Below are positions 7,762 through 15,070 of a stretch of DNA of 42,796 nucleotides, piece by piece (the first letter of the stretch is position 1; every line of letters starts with the position of its first letter). The notes under the pieces were generated by a model that saw only the letters and a program-made list of their open reading frames with translations, did no database searches and had not been told where the DNA came from. The stretch is taken from contig DASYDW010000086.1 of assembly GCA_036499395.1 (NCBI GenBank), forward strand, positions 1 through 42,796, in the 5' to 3' direction. Made by a program: the position numbers and the translations under genes. The stretch comes from Pirellulales bacterium (lineage in GTDB: Bacteria > Planctomycetota > Planctomycetia > Pirellulales > JACPPG01).

Positions 7762-10700
7762 GTGATCTCGCATTTTTTCATAGACCGGCCGATCTTCGCC
7801 TCGGTGTTGTCCATTGTGGCAACGCTCGCTGGCGCGATCGCGCTATTCGCCCTGCCCGTGGCGCAGTATCCGGACGTCACGCCCCCCACGGTCCTCGTGA
7901 CGGCGCTCTATCCCGGAGCCAACGCGCTGACAGTGCGCGACACCGTGGCAGCCCCCATCGAGCAGCAGGTCAGCGGCGTGGAGAACATGATCTACATGTC
8001 CTCCCTATGCACCAACGACGGGGCCTACGTCCTGACCGTGACGTTCAAGCTGGGCATGGACTCGGACATGGCCCAGGTGCTCGTGCAGAATCGCGTGCAA
8101 TTGGCCGAACCGGTGATTCCCGATCTGGTGCAACGCGAAGGGATCAACGTCAAGAAGATGTCACCATCGACGATGATGATCGTCAACTTGGTTTCGGACG
8201 GGCGGTACGACAACATCTTCTTGAGCAATTACGCCACGATTCAGATTCGTGATGAGCTGGGGCGTCTGCCCGGCGTGGCCAACGTCGCATACCTGGGCGA
8301 GCGTGATTACAGCATGCGGGCGTGGCTCGATACGGAAAAGCTGGCCGCGATGGCGATCACGGCCGAGGACGTCGTAGCGGCAATCAGCGAGCAAAATCTG
8401 CAGGTGGCGGCCGGACAGATCGGTCAGCCCCCGATTCCTCCCGGGCAACAGTTTCAATTAACGATCAATACCCTCGGCCGTTTGATCGATCCCGAACAAT
8501 TCGCTGACATCATCATCAAGGTCGGGCAGAACCAGGCCACAACGCCCACCGGTGGCTCTGGCCAAAGCGGCGGCACAACGCCGAATAACGAGCAAAGCCA
8601 ATCGACCAGCATCGTGCGATTGCGCGACGTGGCACGCATCGAGCTTGGCTCGCAGCAGTACGATCAGTCCTGCACTTTGGATGGCAAACCCTCGGTGGCG
8701 CTGTCGATCTACCAACTGCCCGGGTCGAATGCCCTGCAAACGGCGCAGGGAGTGTACGCCAAGATGGAAGAATTGAAATCCCGCTTCCCGGACGGCATGA
8801 AGTATGAAATCGTCTACGACACGACCCCCTTTATCAAGGAGTCGATCGGCGAAGTGTTTAAGACGCTGCGTGACGCGATCATCCTGGTCGCGATCGTGGT
8901 GTTGGTGTTCTTGCAAAACTGGCGAGCCGCGCTGATTCCCTTGATCGCTGTGCCCGTGGCCGTGGTCGGAACCTTTGCGGCTATGGCGGCGCTCGGTTTC
9001 TCGCTCAACAACCTTTCGCTGTTCGGACTGGTTCTGGCGATCGGCATTGTCGTGGACGATGCGATCGTGGTCGTGGAGAACGTCGAGCGCTGGCTGGAAG
9101 AAGGGCTTTCGCCGCGTGACGCCGCCCGCAAGGCCATGGACGAGGTTACGAGCCCCGTGATCGCCGTGGCGCTGGTGTTGTGTGCCGTGTTCGTGCCGTG
9201 CGCCTTCATTAGCGGCATCACCGGTGAATTCTTCCGGCAGTTTGCAGTGACCATTGCCACGTCAACCGTAATTTCGGCATTCAATTCCTTGACGCTCAGC
9301 CCGGCACTGGCGGCCTTGATCCTACGACCGCGCCACGCGCTGCATGACCCGCTGACCCGCGTGCTCGATTTCACGCTGGGTTGGTTCTTCCGGCTGTTCA
9401 ACGGCGCGTTCACGATCGGCACGTCGGCCTACACACGCGCCGTGGGAATGCTGTTGCGTGTCAGCGTGATCGTGCTGCTGCTTTACGGCGGACTTCTGTG
9501 GTTGACCTATGAAGAATTCCGCCGGGCGCCGACGGGCTTCGTGCCCGAACAGGATAAGGGGTACCTGCTGGTCAACGTGCAACTGCCCGACTCGGCCACA
9601 GTGGCACGAACCGAGGCCGTGATGGCGCGGCTAGACGACATCGCCCATCAAACCACCGGTGTTTCGCACACCGTGGGTATTTCCGGACAATCGTTGCTGC
9701 TGGGAGCCAATGCGCCGAACTTGGGCTCGATGTACGTCATGCTGAAGGAATTCGGCGAACGCCGCGGCATCACGGCCGACGACGTGGCCGCGAAGATTCG
9801 CCAGCAATGCCACGCCGAGATCAACGATGCGGTTGTCAGCATCTTTGGCGCTCCGCCGATCGACGGACTTGGCACCACAGCCGGCTTCAAGATGATCGTC
9901 GAAGACCGAGGCAACCTGGGGCTACCCGAACTGGAATCCGTTGCCGATCGGATCGTGGCCAATGGTAATGCCACGCCTGAGCTCGACGGAATGTTCGCGA
10001 GCACGCGCGTCAACACACCCTGGCTCTATCTGGACATCGATCGAACGAAATGCCTGGCCGTAGGGCTGTCGATGGCCGAAGTGTTCAACACGTTGCAAGT
10101 CTATCTCGGTTCGTACTACGTGAACAACTTTAACGAGTTCGGCCGCACCTGGCAGGTGAATGTTATGGCCGACACGCCCTTTCGCGACCGCATCGAGGAT
10201 ATCTCGCTGATCAAGATTCGGAACAAGCGCGGCGAAATGGTACCGCTGGGAACGGTTCTCGACGTGCGCAATTCCAGCGGGCCCGCCGCCGTAATGCGCT
10301 ACAACATGTATTCCGCCACGGCGATCAACGGCAACGTGGCCCCGGGCATCAGCTCGGGCCAGGCGATCAAGATTATGCAGGACATCGCCCAAAAAGAGTT
10401 GCCGCGGTCGATGGCCTTCGACTGGACCGAACTGACCTACATGCAATTGCAGGCCGGCAACACCGCGGTCTATGTCTTCGCCCTGGCCGTAGTGTTCGTG
10501 TTCCTGGTACTGGCGGCGCAGTACGAAAGCTGGAAGATGCCGCTGGCCGTGATCTTGGTCGTACCGATGTGCTTGCTGTGCTCGGTGATCGGGGTCACGG
10601 CATCCAGCATGGACATCAATATCTTCACGCAAATCGGCCTGGTCGTGCTGGTCGGACTGGCGAGCAAGAATGCGATTCTGATCGTCGAATTCGCCAAGCA

Positions 10701-11001
10701 GCAGCAAGAAGCGGGCGTGCCCCTGCGCGAAGCCGCGCTCGAAGCATGCCGGCTGCGTTTGCGACCTATTCTGATGACGTCATTTGCGTTCATTCTGGGC
10801 GTGGTGCCGCTGGTGCTCGCGCACGGCGCCGGTGCTGAAATGCGGCAGACCCTGGGAATGGCCGTTTTTAGCGGCATGTTAGGCGTAACGCTGTTCGGCA
10901 TTTTTTTGACGCCGGTTTTCTATTATGTCATTCAATGGTTCGGCAAGTCCCCCGCGACGAATGCGGATGCGCCGGCCGCCGCAGCGAACGTCGAACACTA
11001 A
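7762..11001 (+). CDS. RND efflux permease (AcrB/HAE1 family), second of a tandem pair
   Basis: A second complete RND pump subunit of 1079 residues. The start is GTG at 7762, five bases after the stop of the first permease, where the protein aligns with its paralogue (VISHFFIDRPIFASVLSI). A longer open frame from 7318 only overlaps the upstream gene and is spurious. The proton-relay motifs are complete: VVDDAIVVVENVER, GLASKNAILIVEFAKQ and RLRPILMTS. The paralogues align along their whole length, suggesting duplication followed by divergence. Odd feature: a Gly/Ser/Thr/Asn/Gln-rich insertion at about residues 255-282, between the conserved FADIIIK and IVRLRDVARIELG motifs, absent from the first permease. 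Unlike its partner it lacks the extra C-terminal membrane segments. It could form a mixed trimer with the first permease, as in MdtBC-type systems, or a separate pump sharing the adaptor. Confidence 0.95.
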   Translation: MISHFFIDRPIFASVLSIVATLAGAIALFALPVAQYPDVTPPTVLVTALYPGANALTVRDTVAAPIEQQVSGVENMIYMSSLCTNDGAYVLTVTFKLGMDSDMAQVLVQNRVQLAEPVIPDLVQREGINVKKMSPSTMMIVNLVSDGRYDNIFLSNYATIQIRDELGRLPGVANVAYLGERDYSMRAWLDTEKLAAMAITAEDVVAAISEQNLQVAAGQIGQPPIPPGQQFQLTINTLGRLIDPEQFADIIIKVGQNQATTPTGGSGQSGGTTPNNEQSQSTSIVRLRDVARIELGSQQYDQSCTLDGKPSVALSIYQLPGSNALQTAQGVYAKMEELKSRFPDGMKYEIVYDTTPFIKESIGEVFKTLRDAIILVAIVVLVFLQNWRAALIPLIAVPVAVVGTFAAMAALGFSLNNLSLFGLVLAIGIVVDDAIVVVENVERWLEEGLSPRDAARKAMDEVTSPVIAVALVLCAVFVPCAFISGITGEFFRQFAVTIATSTVISAFNSLTLSPALAALILRPRHALHDPLTRVLDFTLGWFFRLFNGAFTIGTSAYTRAVGMLLRVSVIVLLLYGGLLWLTYEEFRRAPTGFVPEQDKGYLLVNVQLPDSATVARTEAVMARLDDIAHQTTGVSHTVGISGQSLLLGANAPNLGSMYVMLKEFGERRGITADDVAAKIRQQCHAEINDAVVSIFGAPPIDGLGTTAGFKMIVEDRGNLGLPELESVADRIVANGNATPELDGMFASTRVNTPWLYLDIDRTKCLAVGLSMAEVFNTLQVYLGSYYVNNFNEFGRTWQVNVMADTPFRDRIEDISLIKIRNKRGEMVPLGTVLDVRNSSGPAAVMRYNMYSATAINGNVAPGISSGQAIKIMQDIAQKELPRSMAFDWTELTYMQLQAGNTAVYVFALAVVFVFLVLAAQYESWKMPLAVILVVPMCLLCSVIGVTASSMDINIFTQIGLVVLVGLASKNAILIVEFAKQQQEAGVPLREAALEACRLRLRPILMTSFAFILGVVPLVLAHGAGAEMRQTLGMAVFSGMLGVTLFGIFLTPVFYYVIQWFGKSPATNADAPAAAANVEH

Positions 11002-11014
11002 GCAAACGCCATCA

Positions 11015-11416
11015 TCATTTCGTCGCTGGTTGCGTGGCATACGAAGTTGCCTGCTGCGGCGAAGCGGGAAGGACATAGATGCCTGCCGGGTTCGTCGGCG
11101 CGCAACGGTACCACGGTTCGCAATTGCGCGGGCAACCGGGAAGTGGTTTGCGACAGTAGTCGTCGCACGTGCCGCAGACGCAGGGGGGCGGGCCGGGAAG
11201 CGGTTTGCGGCAATAATCGTTCGGACCACAACAACCTGGGCAAGGCGGCGCACCAGGGAGCGGCTTACGGCAATAATCGTCGCAACACCAGGTGTCGCAA
11301 ACGCCGCATGGCGGCGAACAGACATCGCGTCGAGCCCAAGGAAATCCTGCTCTCGATTCGCCAGTCCCGCTCACGATCGACGCCAGCACGACGAGGGCCG
11401 TCAACGTTTGCCTCAT
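11015..11416 (-). CDS. Small secreted Cys-rich protein with three DYCRKPLPG repeats
   Basis: A 133-residue protein with an N-terminal signal peptide (MRQTLTALVVLASIVSG..., cleavage probably near SRA-G, residue 23). The mature part has 17 cysteines and three copies of [DN]DYCRKPLPG (about residues 46-55, 66-75 and 85-94) separated by Cys/Pro/Gly-rich linkers, then a Cys-poor tail. Its ATG overlaps the stop of the outer-membrane factor gene in the arrangement ATGA (11413-11416), so the two are probably co-translated. I do not recognise an assigned domain. The cysteine spacing would suit disulfides or metal binding in the periplasm or at the surface. Coupling to an efflux channel suggests a role in that complex, but this is inference. 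The gene is convergent with the second RND permease, 13 bases away. Confidence 0.8.
   Translation of the reverse strand: MRQTLTALVVLASIVSGTGESRAGFPWARRDVCSPPCGVCDTWCCDDYCRKPLPGAPPCPGCCGPNDYCRKPLPGPPPCVCGTCDDYCRKPLPGCPRNCEPWYRCAPTNPAGIYVLPASPQQATSYATQPATK
11142..11285 (-). repeat. Threefold tandem repeat inside the Cys-rich protein gene
   Basis: Three imperfect copies of a unit reading on the plus strand GGGAAGCGGTTTGCGGCAAT (variants GGGAAGTGG..., GGGAGCGGC...) recur about every 57-60 bases. On the minus strand they encode the DYCRKPLPG blocks. Divergence at synonymous sites together with strict conservation of the peptide suggests the repeats are selected at protein level. Confidence 0.7.
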
Positions 11417-13269
11417 GGAACGCCTCCGCGCGAGCCACCAGGAGCTTGCCGCACAGCGCTATTAGTGACGCTCGTGGGTACAACACGCGACGACGGGACA
11501 ATTCGATTTGCTGCCTGGGAATCGACGCTCGGCAATGGTCGCACCATACCCAGCGGGCCGTCCGGCGGCGGCAGCGGCGGAATCGGTCCGTGCACAGCGG
11601 GCGGATCCAGCAGCGGCGAAGGCGCCGGAATCTTTTCCGGGTCACGACGGGCATCCGGCGGCGGCAGCCCAGGCAATGCGCCGGCCGAAGGATCGAGGCG
11701 GATCTCCCACCCGCCTCCCAGCGCGCGAAAAGTCTGCACCAGCCCCAGCGCTATCGAACCAAGAGCTTGCGCGTACAGGTTCTGCTGCTGGACCAAATTC
11801 TGTTCCACTAGCGACACGCGATTGAAGTCAGTCAGTCCGCCCTGATATTGCGCAATCGCGACCACCGCGGCCTTCTTGGCGGCGGTCACACTTTCGGCCA
11901 TGTAGCGCGTCTGCACCTGCGATTTCAGGAACACCACGATGCCGTTTTCGATTTCCTGGCTGGCCGTCAGAACGGTTTGCTGATAGTGCGCCACGAGTCC
12001 CTGAAAGACGGCGTCCTGAGCACGCACATTGTTCAGAATGCGGCCGTAGTTCAGCAAATTCCACTGAAACGTCGGCCCCCAAGCGCCGTATAAAGCTCGG
12101 GCGTTAAACAAGTTCTGAAACTCTTCCGCCGAATAGCTGAATGTGCCATTCAGCGAAATAGCCGGATAGAAATCCGATTCGGCGATGCCGATGTTTTCGG
12201 CTTGCGCTGCGGCATTGCGCTCGGCGCGGCGCACGTCGGGCCGCCTGCGCACCAGGTCGGCCGGAATGCCGACCGCCACCTCGGGCCCAACGATCGGTAT
12301 CGAACGAGGCTCCATGCGCCGTACCAGATCCTCGGCCGGTATGCCCAGCAGCACGCACAGGCGGTTATTGGTTTGCCGTAGCGAGATTTCAAGCTGCGGA
12401 ATCTGTGCTTCGGTCTCTGACAAAATGCTCTGCGCCTGATCGACGTCGAGTTCCGTGACCAGACCTCCCTTATAGCGAGCCGTCGCGATGGCAAGCGTTT
12501 CGCGCTGCAATTGCACGTTCGCGCGCGTCAGTGCGATTTGCTGTTCGTAGATGCGCATCTGCACGTAGGCCTGCGCGATATCGCCAAGCATCGTCACCAA
12601 CGCCGCGTCGAAATCCTCGACCGAGGCGTCCAACCGATCATTGGCCGCGGTGATCGCGCGACGGAAGCGCCCCCAGAAATCCAGCTCCCAGTTGAGCGTG
12701 AATCCCCCATCCCACTGTGGATAGTACTGATCGAGCACGAAGCCACGGTTGGCGACCTGAGTGCTGATCGCGTTGCGGGTATGGTCGCCGAACGCGTATT
12801 GCTGCTGCGGGAAAAAGCCACCGACGGCAATGCCGAGCATGGCGCGATTCTGCAGAATACGAAAGCCGGCTTCGCGCAGTGTCAGATTCTGTCGATAGGC
12901 ATCAGCCACTAGTTCGTCGAGGACCGGATCCTGAAACACCGTCCACCAATGCGCAAGCTCCGGCGATTCTTCCTTGCGCAGCCTCATGTCCTCGGCATCG
13001 ATCCAATCGTTGGCCACGGGCGCGGGCGGGCGCCGATAGTTCGGTCCAACTTTGAATCCGTTGGATACATACTCGCGGAAGCTAGTACAACCAGAACTAA
13101 GCACGACCAGCGCGCAGGCCAAAGTTCGCACGCTGATTCCAAGCGATCGCACGGATCGCAGGTGCGCGCCGGCGCCTGCGCACGGTCGCCAATCGCGACC
13201 GAACGCGCGCGGTTTCGATCCGGCAACGGACGACGATGTCGTCAGACGCCGAGGCGCGATTGCCTCCAT
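11413..13269 (-). CDS. TolC/NodT-type outer-membrane factor lipoprotein
   Basis: The outer-membrane channel partner of the RND pump encoded opposite. ATG at 13269 has GAAGGA six bases upstream. This gives 618 residues with a long charged leader before a lipoprotein signal TLACALVVLSSG-C61. A GTG at 13152 would give a more usual signal length but lacks a ribosome binding site. The mature protein begins VGPNYRRPPAP, typical of NodT-family factors. It has two OEP domains with ELDFWGRFRRAI, PADLVRRRPDVRRAERNAAA and the repeat-2 motif YQGGLTDFNRV. After the family's normal end (FRALGGGWEI) there is an unusual Pro-rich tail of about 100 residues. Its stop overlaps the start of the Cys-rich gene (ATGA). 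Function as an efflux channel is well supported; the tail's role is unknown. Confidence 0.93.
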   Translation of the reverse strand: MEAIAPRRLTTSSSVAGSKPRAFGRDWRPCAGAGAHLRSVRSLGISVRTLACALVVLSSGCTSFREYVSNGFKVGPNYRRPPAPVANDWIDAEDMRLRKEESPELAHWWTVFQDPVLDELVADAYRQNLTLREAGFRILQNRAMLGIAVGGFFPQQQYAFGDHTRNAISTQVANRGFVLDQYYPQWDGGFTLNWELDFWGRFRRAITAANDRLDASVEDFDAALVTMLGDIAQAYVQMRIYEQQIALTRANVQLQRETLAIATARYKGGLVTELDVDQAQSILSETEAQIPQLEISLRQTNNRLCVLLGIPAEDLVRRMEPRSIPIVGPEVAVGIPADLVRRRPDVRRAERNAAAQAENIGIAESDFYPAISLNGTFSYSAEEFQNLFNARALYGAWGPTFQWNLLNYGRILNNVRAQDAVFQGLVAHYQQTVLTASQEIENGIVVFLKSQVQTRYMAESVTAAKKAAVVAIAQYQGGLTDFNRVSLVEQNLVQQQNLYAQALGSIALGLVQTFRALGGGWEIRLDPSAGALPGLPPPDARRDPEKIPAPSPLLDPPAVHGPIPPLPPPDGPLGMVRPLPSVDSQAANRIVPSSRVVPTSVTNSAVRQAPGGSRGGVP

Positions 13270-13525
13270 GCGCGAAATCCTTCGGGAATCAGACGATTTG
13301 AGGGGTGGGAACAGTCTAGGAATGGGGCGAGGCCGACAGGGGAACTTGCGGCCGCGGGGAGCGTGCAGACGGGAAATATCCGCACTCATTGGCAATATCG
13401 GCAAATCCGGCAACCAAGGAACAACCCAAACCCGCCCGAGACAGATCAGATTCGTAAGTACTTTGAATAGAAACGCTTAGGTGCGGACTCCTGGCGACCG
13501 ATCGACATTCCTTAAAAATGCCCTC

Positions 13526-13553
13526 TTGACAATTCAGCCGGAATTCCAATAAT
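13526..13553 (+). promoter_or_regulatory. Sigma-70-like promoter
   Basis: TTGACA at 13526-13531 matches the consensus -35 box exactly. It is followed, 16 bases on, by AATAAT at 13548-13553, five of six matches to the -10 box. Transcription would start near 13560 and run toward the terminator at 13781-13821 and the DUF1559 gene at 14033. This is sequence match only; planctomycete promoter preferences are less well defined than those of E. coli. Confidence 0.5.
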
Positions 13554-13644
13554 CACACGCAATGTGATCGAATTGGTGATGTTTAATCCCATCGACCATG
13601 TTGTTGAGTCCAAAAAACTCAAGCGTCGCTGACTGGAATTCCGG
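13538..13644 (+). repeat. Nested inverted repeats, possible structured RNA or operator
   Basis: An 11-base perfect inverted repeat, CCGGAATTCCA (13538-13548) and TGGAATTCCGG (13634-13644), encloses 85 bases. Inside it are two smaller hairpins: ATCACA-CGCAA-TGTGAT at 13551-13567, and TTGAGT-loop-ACTCAA near 13604-13622. The left arm and the first hairpin overlap the candidate -10 box at 13548-13553. The elements could therefore be DNA operators, or, if transcription starts further upstream, a branched RNA. No known riboswitch class is recognised. Confidence 0.4.
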
Positions 13645-13780
13645 AGGCACGCGTTACGACTTATTAGGAGTCGCGCATGTCACAGCGATATTTTCCATTT
13701 TCCAGCGACCAACTCTCAATTGATGCGATTTTGGCAACCGGCACTCCCTTGCCGCGGTTGCGGTCCGCATCGATTTTGCA

Positions 13781-13821
13781 GCGATCACGAGCCCACGGAC
13801 GCGTGGCCGTGATCGCTTTTT
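13781..13821 (+). terminator. Rho-independent terminator in a noncoding region
   Basis: GCGATCACG (13781-13789) pairs with CGTGATCGC (13808-13816), with an inner CCACG/CGTGG stem, and is followed by TTTTT at 13817-13821. It follows no protein gene on the plus strand. It therefore either ends a short noncoding transcript of about 260 bases from the promoter near 13526, or acts as an attenuator in the DUF1559 leader. Confidence 0.65.
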
Positions 13822-14013
13822 CAGCTCAATCTTGGGCACCTCGGGCGACGTCGTTCGGCTGTTGTAGCTAGGCGAGTTTCCTCGGCGGTTGCGTGACGCA
13901 ACGCTTGTCCGGGGAATTCCGCGGTGCCTGATTCGCGTATTGGCGACCCGATCTCGGGAGCTCATTTTGCCAATCGTGCGTAGCTGACCGGTCCTCCGGA
14001 AGCGCGCACAGAA

Positions 14014-14034
14014 ATCGTTGATGGAGTCAACGAT
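14014..14034 (+). promoter_or_regulatory. Hairpin presenting the DUF1559 ribosome binding site
   Basis: ATCGTTGA (14014-14021) and TCAACGAT (14027-14034) form a perfect eight-base stem around the loop TGGAG. The loop contains the Shine-Dalgarno GGAG (14023-14026), and the 3' arm contains the first two bases of the start codon ATG (14033-14035). The start is fixed by this GGAG at six bases spacing. Folding could either expose the loop to the ribosome or lock up the start codon. Confidence 0.6.
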
Positions 14035-15070
14035 GCGACGTTCCTCACTTCGTCAGGGCGCGGGCGCGCCTGTCGGCGCCCCGCACGGTTTTACCTTGGT
14101 CGAACTTCTGGTGGTCATTGCGATCATCGGTATTTTGATCGCCATCTTGCTGCCGGCCGTGCAAGCGGCGCGCGAAAGCGCCCGGCGCACGCAGTGCATC
14201 AACAACTTTAAGCAACTGGGACTGGCTGCGCTGTCGTTTCACGATGCGAACATGGTTTTCCCGATAGGTCGGCAACAGCCTAATACCTATAGCCAGCACG
14301 TGATGTTGTTGCCATTTCTCGAGCAGAGTGCGGTTTTCGCCCAGATCAATCTCTCAGCCGGCACGGGCACCAACAACGTCAAATACATCAATATCCCGGG
14401 CTTCCGCTGCCCGACGGATTCTGAAGATCGGATGAGCGATCCGTCGCTATCCGCGGACCAATTCGATGCGGTCCTTGGCGCTTGGGGACGCAACAACTAT
14501 CGCGCCAACGCCGGCAACGACGTGGGCACGACCGTCAACGACGGTGACGTGACCGCCAAAGAGACGAACAACGGTATTTTTCTGACCAAGACCAGCGTGC
14601 GCATCGGCCAGGTTACGGACGGCACGTCGAACACTGCGCTGTTCAGCGAGAAAGTCCTCGGTGACGGCGATGACACCACGGTCGAGGTGTTCAGCGACTT
14701 CCTGCAGATTGCCAACAACGGCAATACCGCAACGGCGACACAGGTCTACACGAAGTGCATGGCCCTGAATACCAGTGCGCAGGTGGGCGCGAGCAACCAG
14801 ACATCCTACGCAGGCCGTGATTGGATCAACGGCAACTACATGACCACGCGCTACAACCACGTCATGGCGCCCAACACCTGGAGCTGCCCCCGCGGCAACA
14901 GTCCCAATACCAACGGTGGCGCCACCACTGCCTGCAGCCGACACAACGGGGGCGTGGGCCTGGGGCTGGTCGACGGCAGCGCGCGGTTTGTCGCCAACGC
15001 GATCGACATCAATGTGTGGCGCGCGCTCGGTTCGAAGGATTCCGGTGAAGTGCTACCGCAGAACTTCTAA
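14033..15070 (+). CDS. DUF1559 pilin-like secreted protein
   Basis: A 345-residue protein of the planctomycete DUF1559 family. It has a type IV pilin-type N-terminal motif, HGFTLVELLVVIAIIGILIA (about residues 19-38), then LLPAVQAARESARRTQCINN. The prepilin-like cleavage would be after the Gly of HG|FTLVE. The C-terminus has the conserved H-x9-DG motif (CSRHNGGVGLGLVDGSARF). These proteins occur in many copies per planctomycete genome and are thought to be pseudopilins or cell-surface proteins; no individual role is known. ATG 14033 is preferred over TTG 14018 and ATG 14021 because GGAG lies six bases upstream. The stop is followed at once by the remnant of an autotransporter-repeat gene. Confidence 0.92.
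   Translation: MRRSSLRQGAGAPVGAPHGFTLVELLVVIAIIGILIAILLPAVQAARESARRTQCINNFKQLGLAALSFHDANMVFPIGRQQPNTYSQHVMLLPFLEQSAVFAQINLSAGTGTNNVKYINIPGFRCPTDSEDRMSDPSLSADQFDAVLGAWGRNNYRANAGNDVGTTVNDGDVTAKETNNGIFLTKTSVRIGQVTDGTSNTALFSEKVLGDGDDTTVEVFSDFLQIANNGNTATATQVYTKCMALNTSAQVGASNQTSYAGRDWINGNYMTTRYNHVMAPNTWSCPRGNSPNTNGGATTACSRHNGGVGLGLVDGSARFVANAIDINVWRALGSKDSGEVLPQNF

Larger units (their letters stand above)
13270..14032. other. Long intergenic region between divergent genes
   Basis: This 763-base stretch separates the outer-membrane factor gene (leftward) from the DUF1559 gene (rightward). The part from 13270 to about 13520 shows nothing clear apart from the ribosome binding site of the leftward gene. 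The part from 13526 to 13821 holds a sigma-70-like promoter, three inverted repeats and a terminator, listed separately. From 13822 to 14013 I see nothing specific. The short open frames here (for example 13677-13871) have no coding character and run through the terminator hairpin. Confidence 0.6.

Noticed and set aside
13551..13567. CRP-like site (TCACA and TGTGA half-sites)
   Set aside because: The half-sites are in inverted order with five-base spacing, unlike the TGTGA-N6-TCACA consensus. I keep it only as part of the inverted-repeat cluster.
13677..13871. 64-residue open frame upstream of the DUF1559 gene
   Set aside because: It crosses the terminator hairpin at 13781-13821 and shows no coding character.
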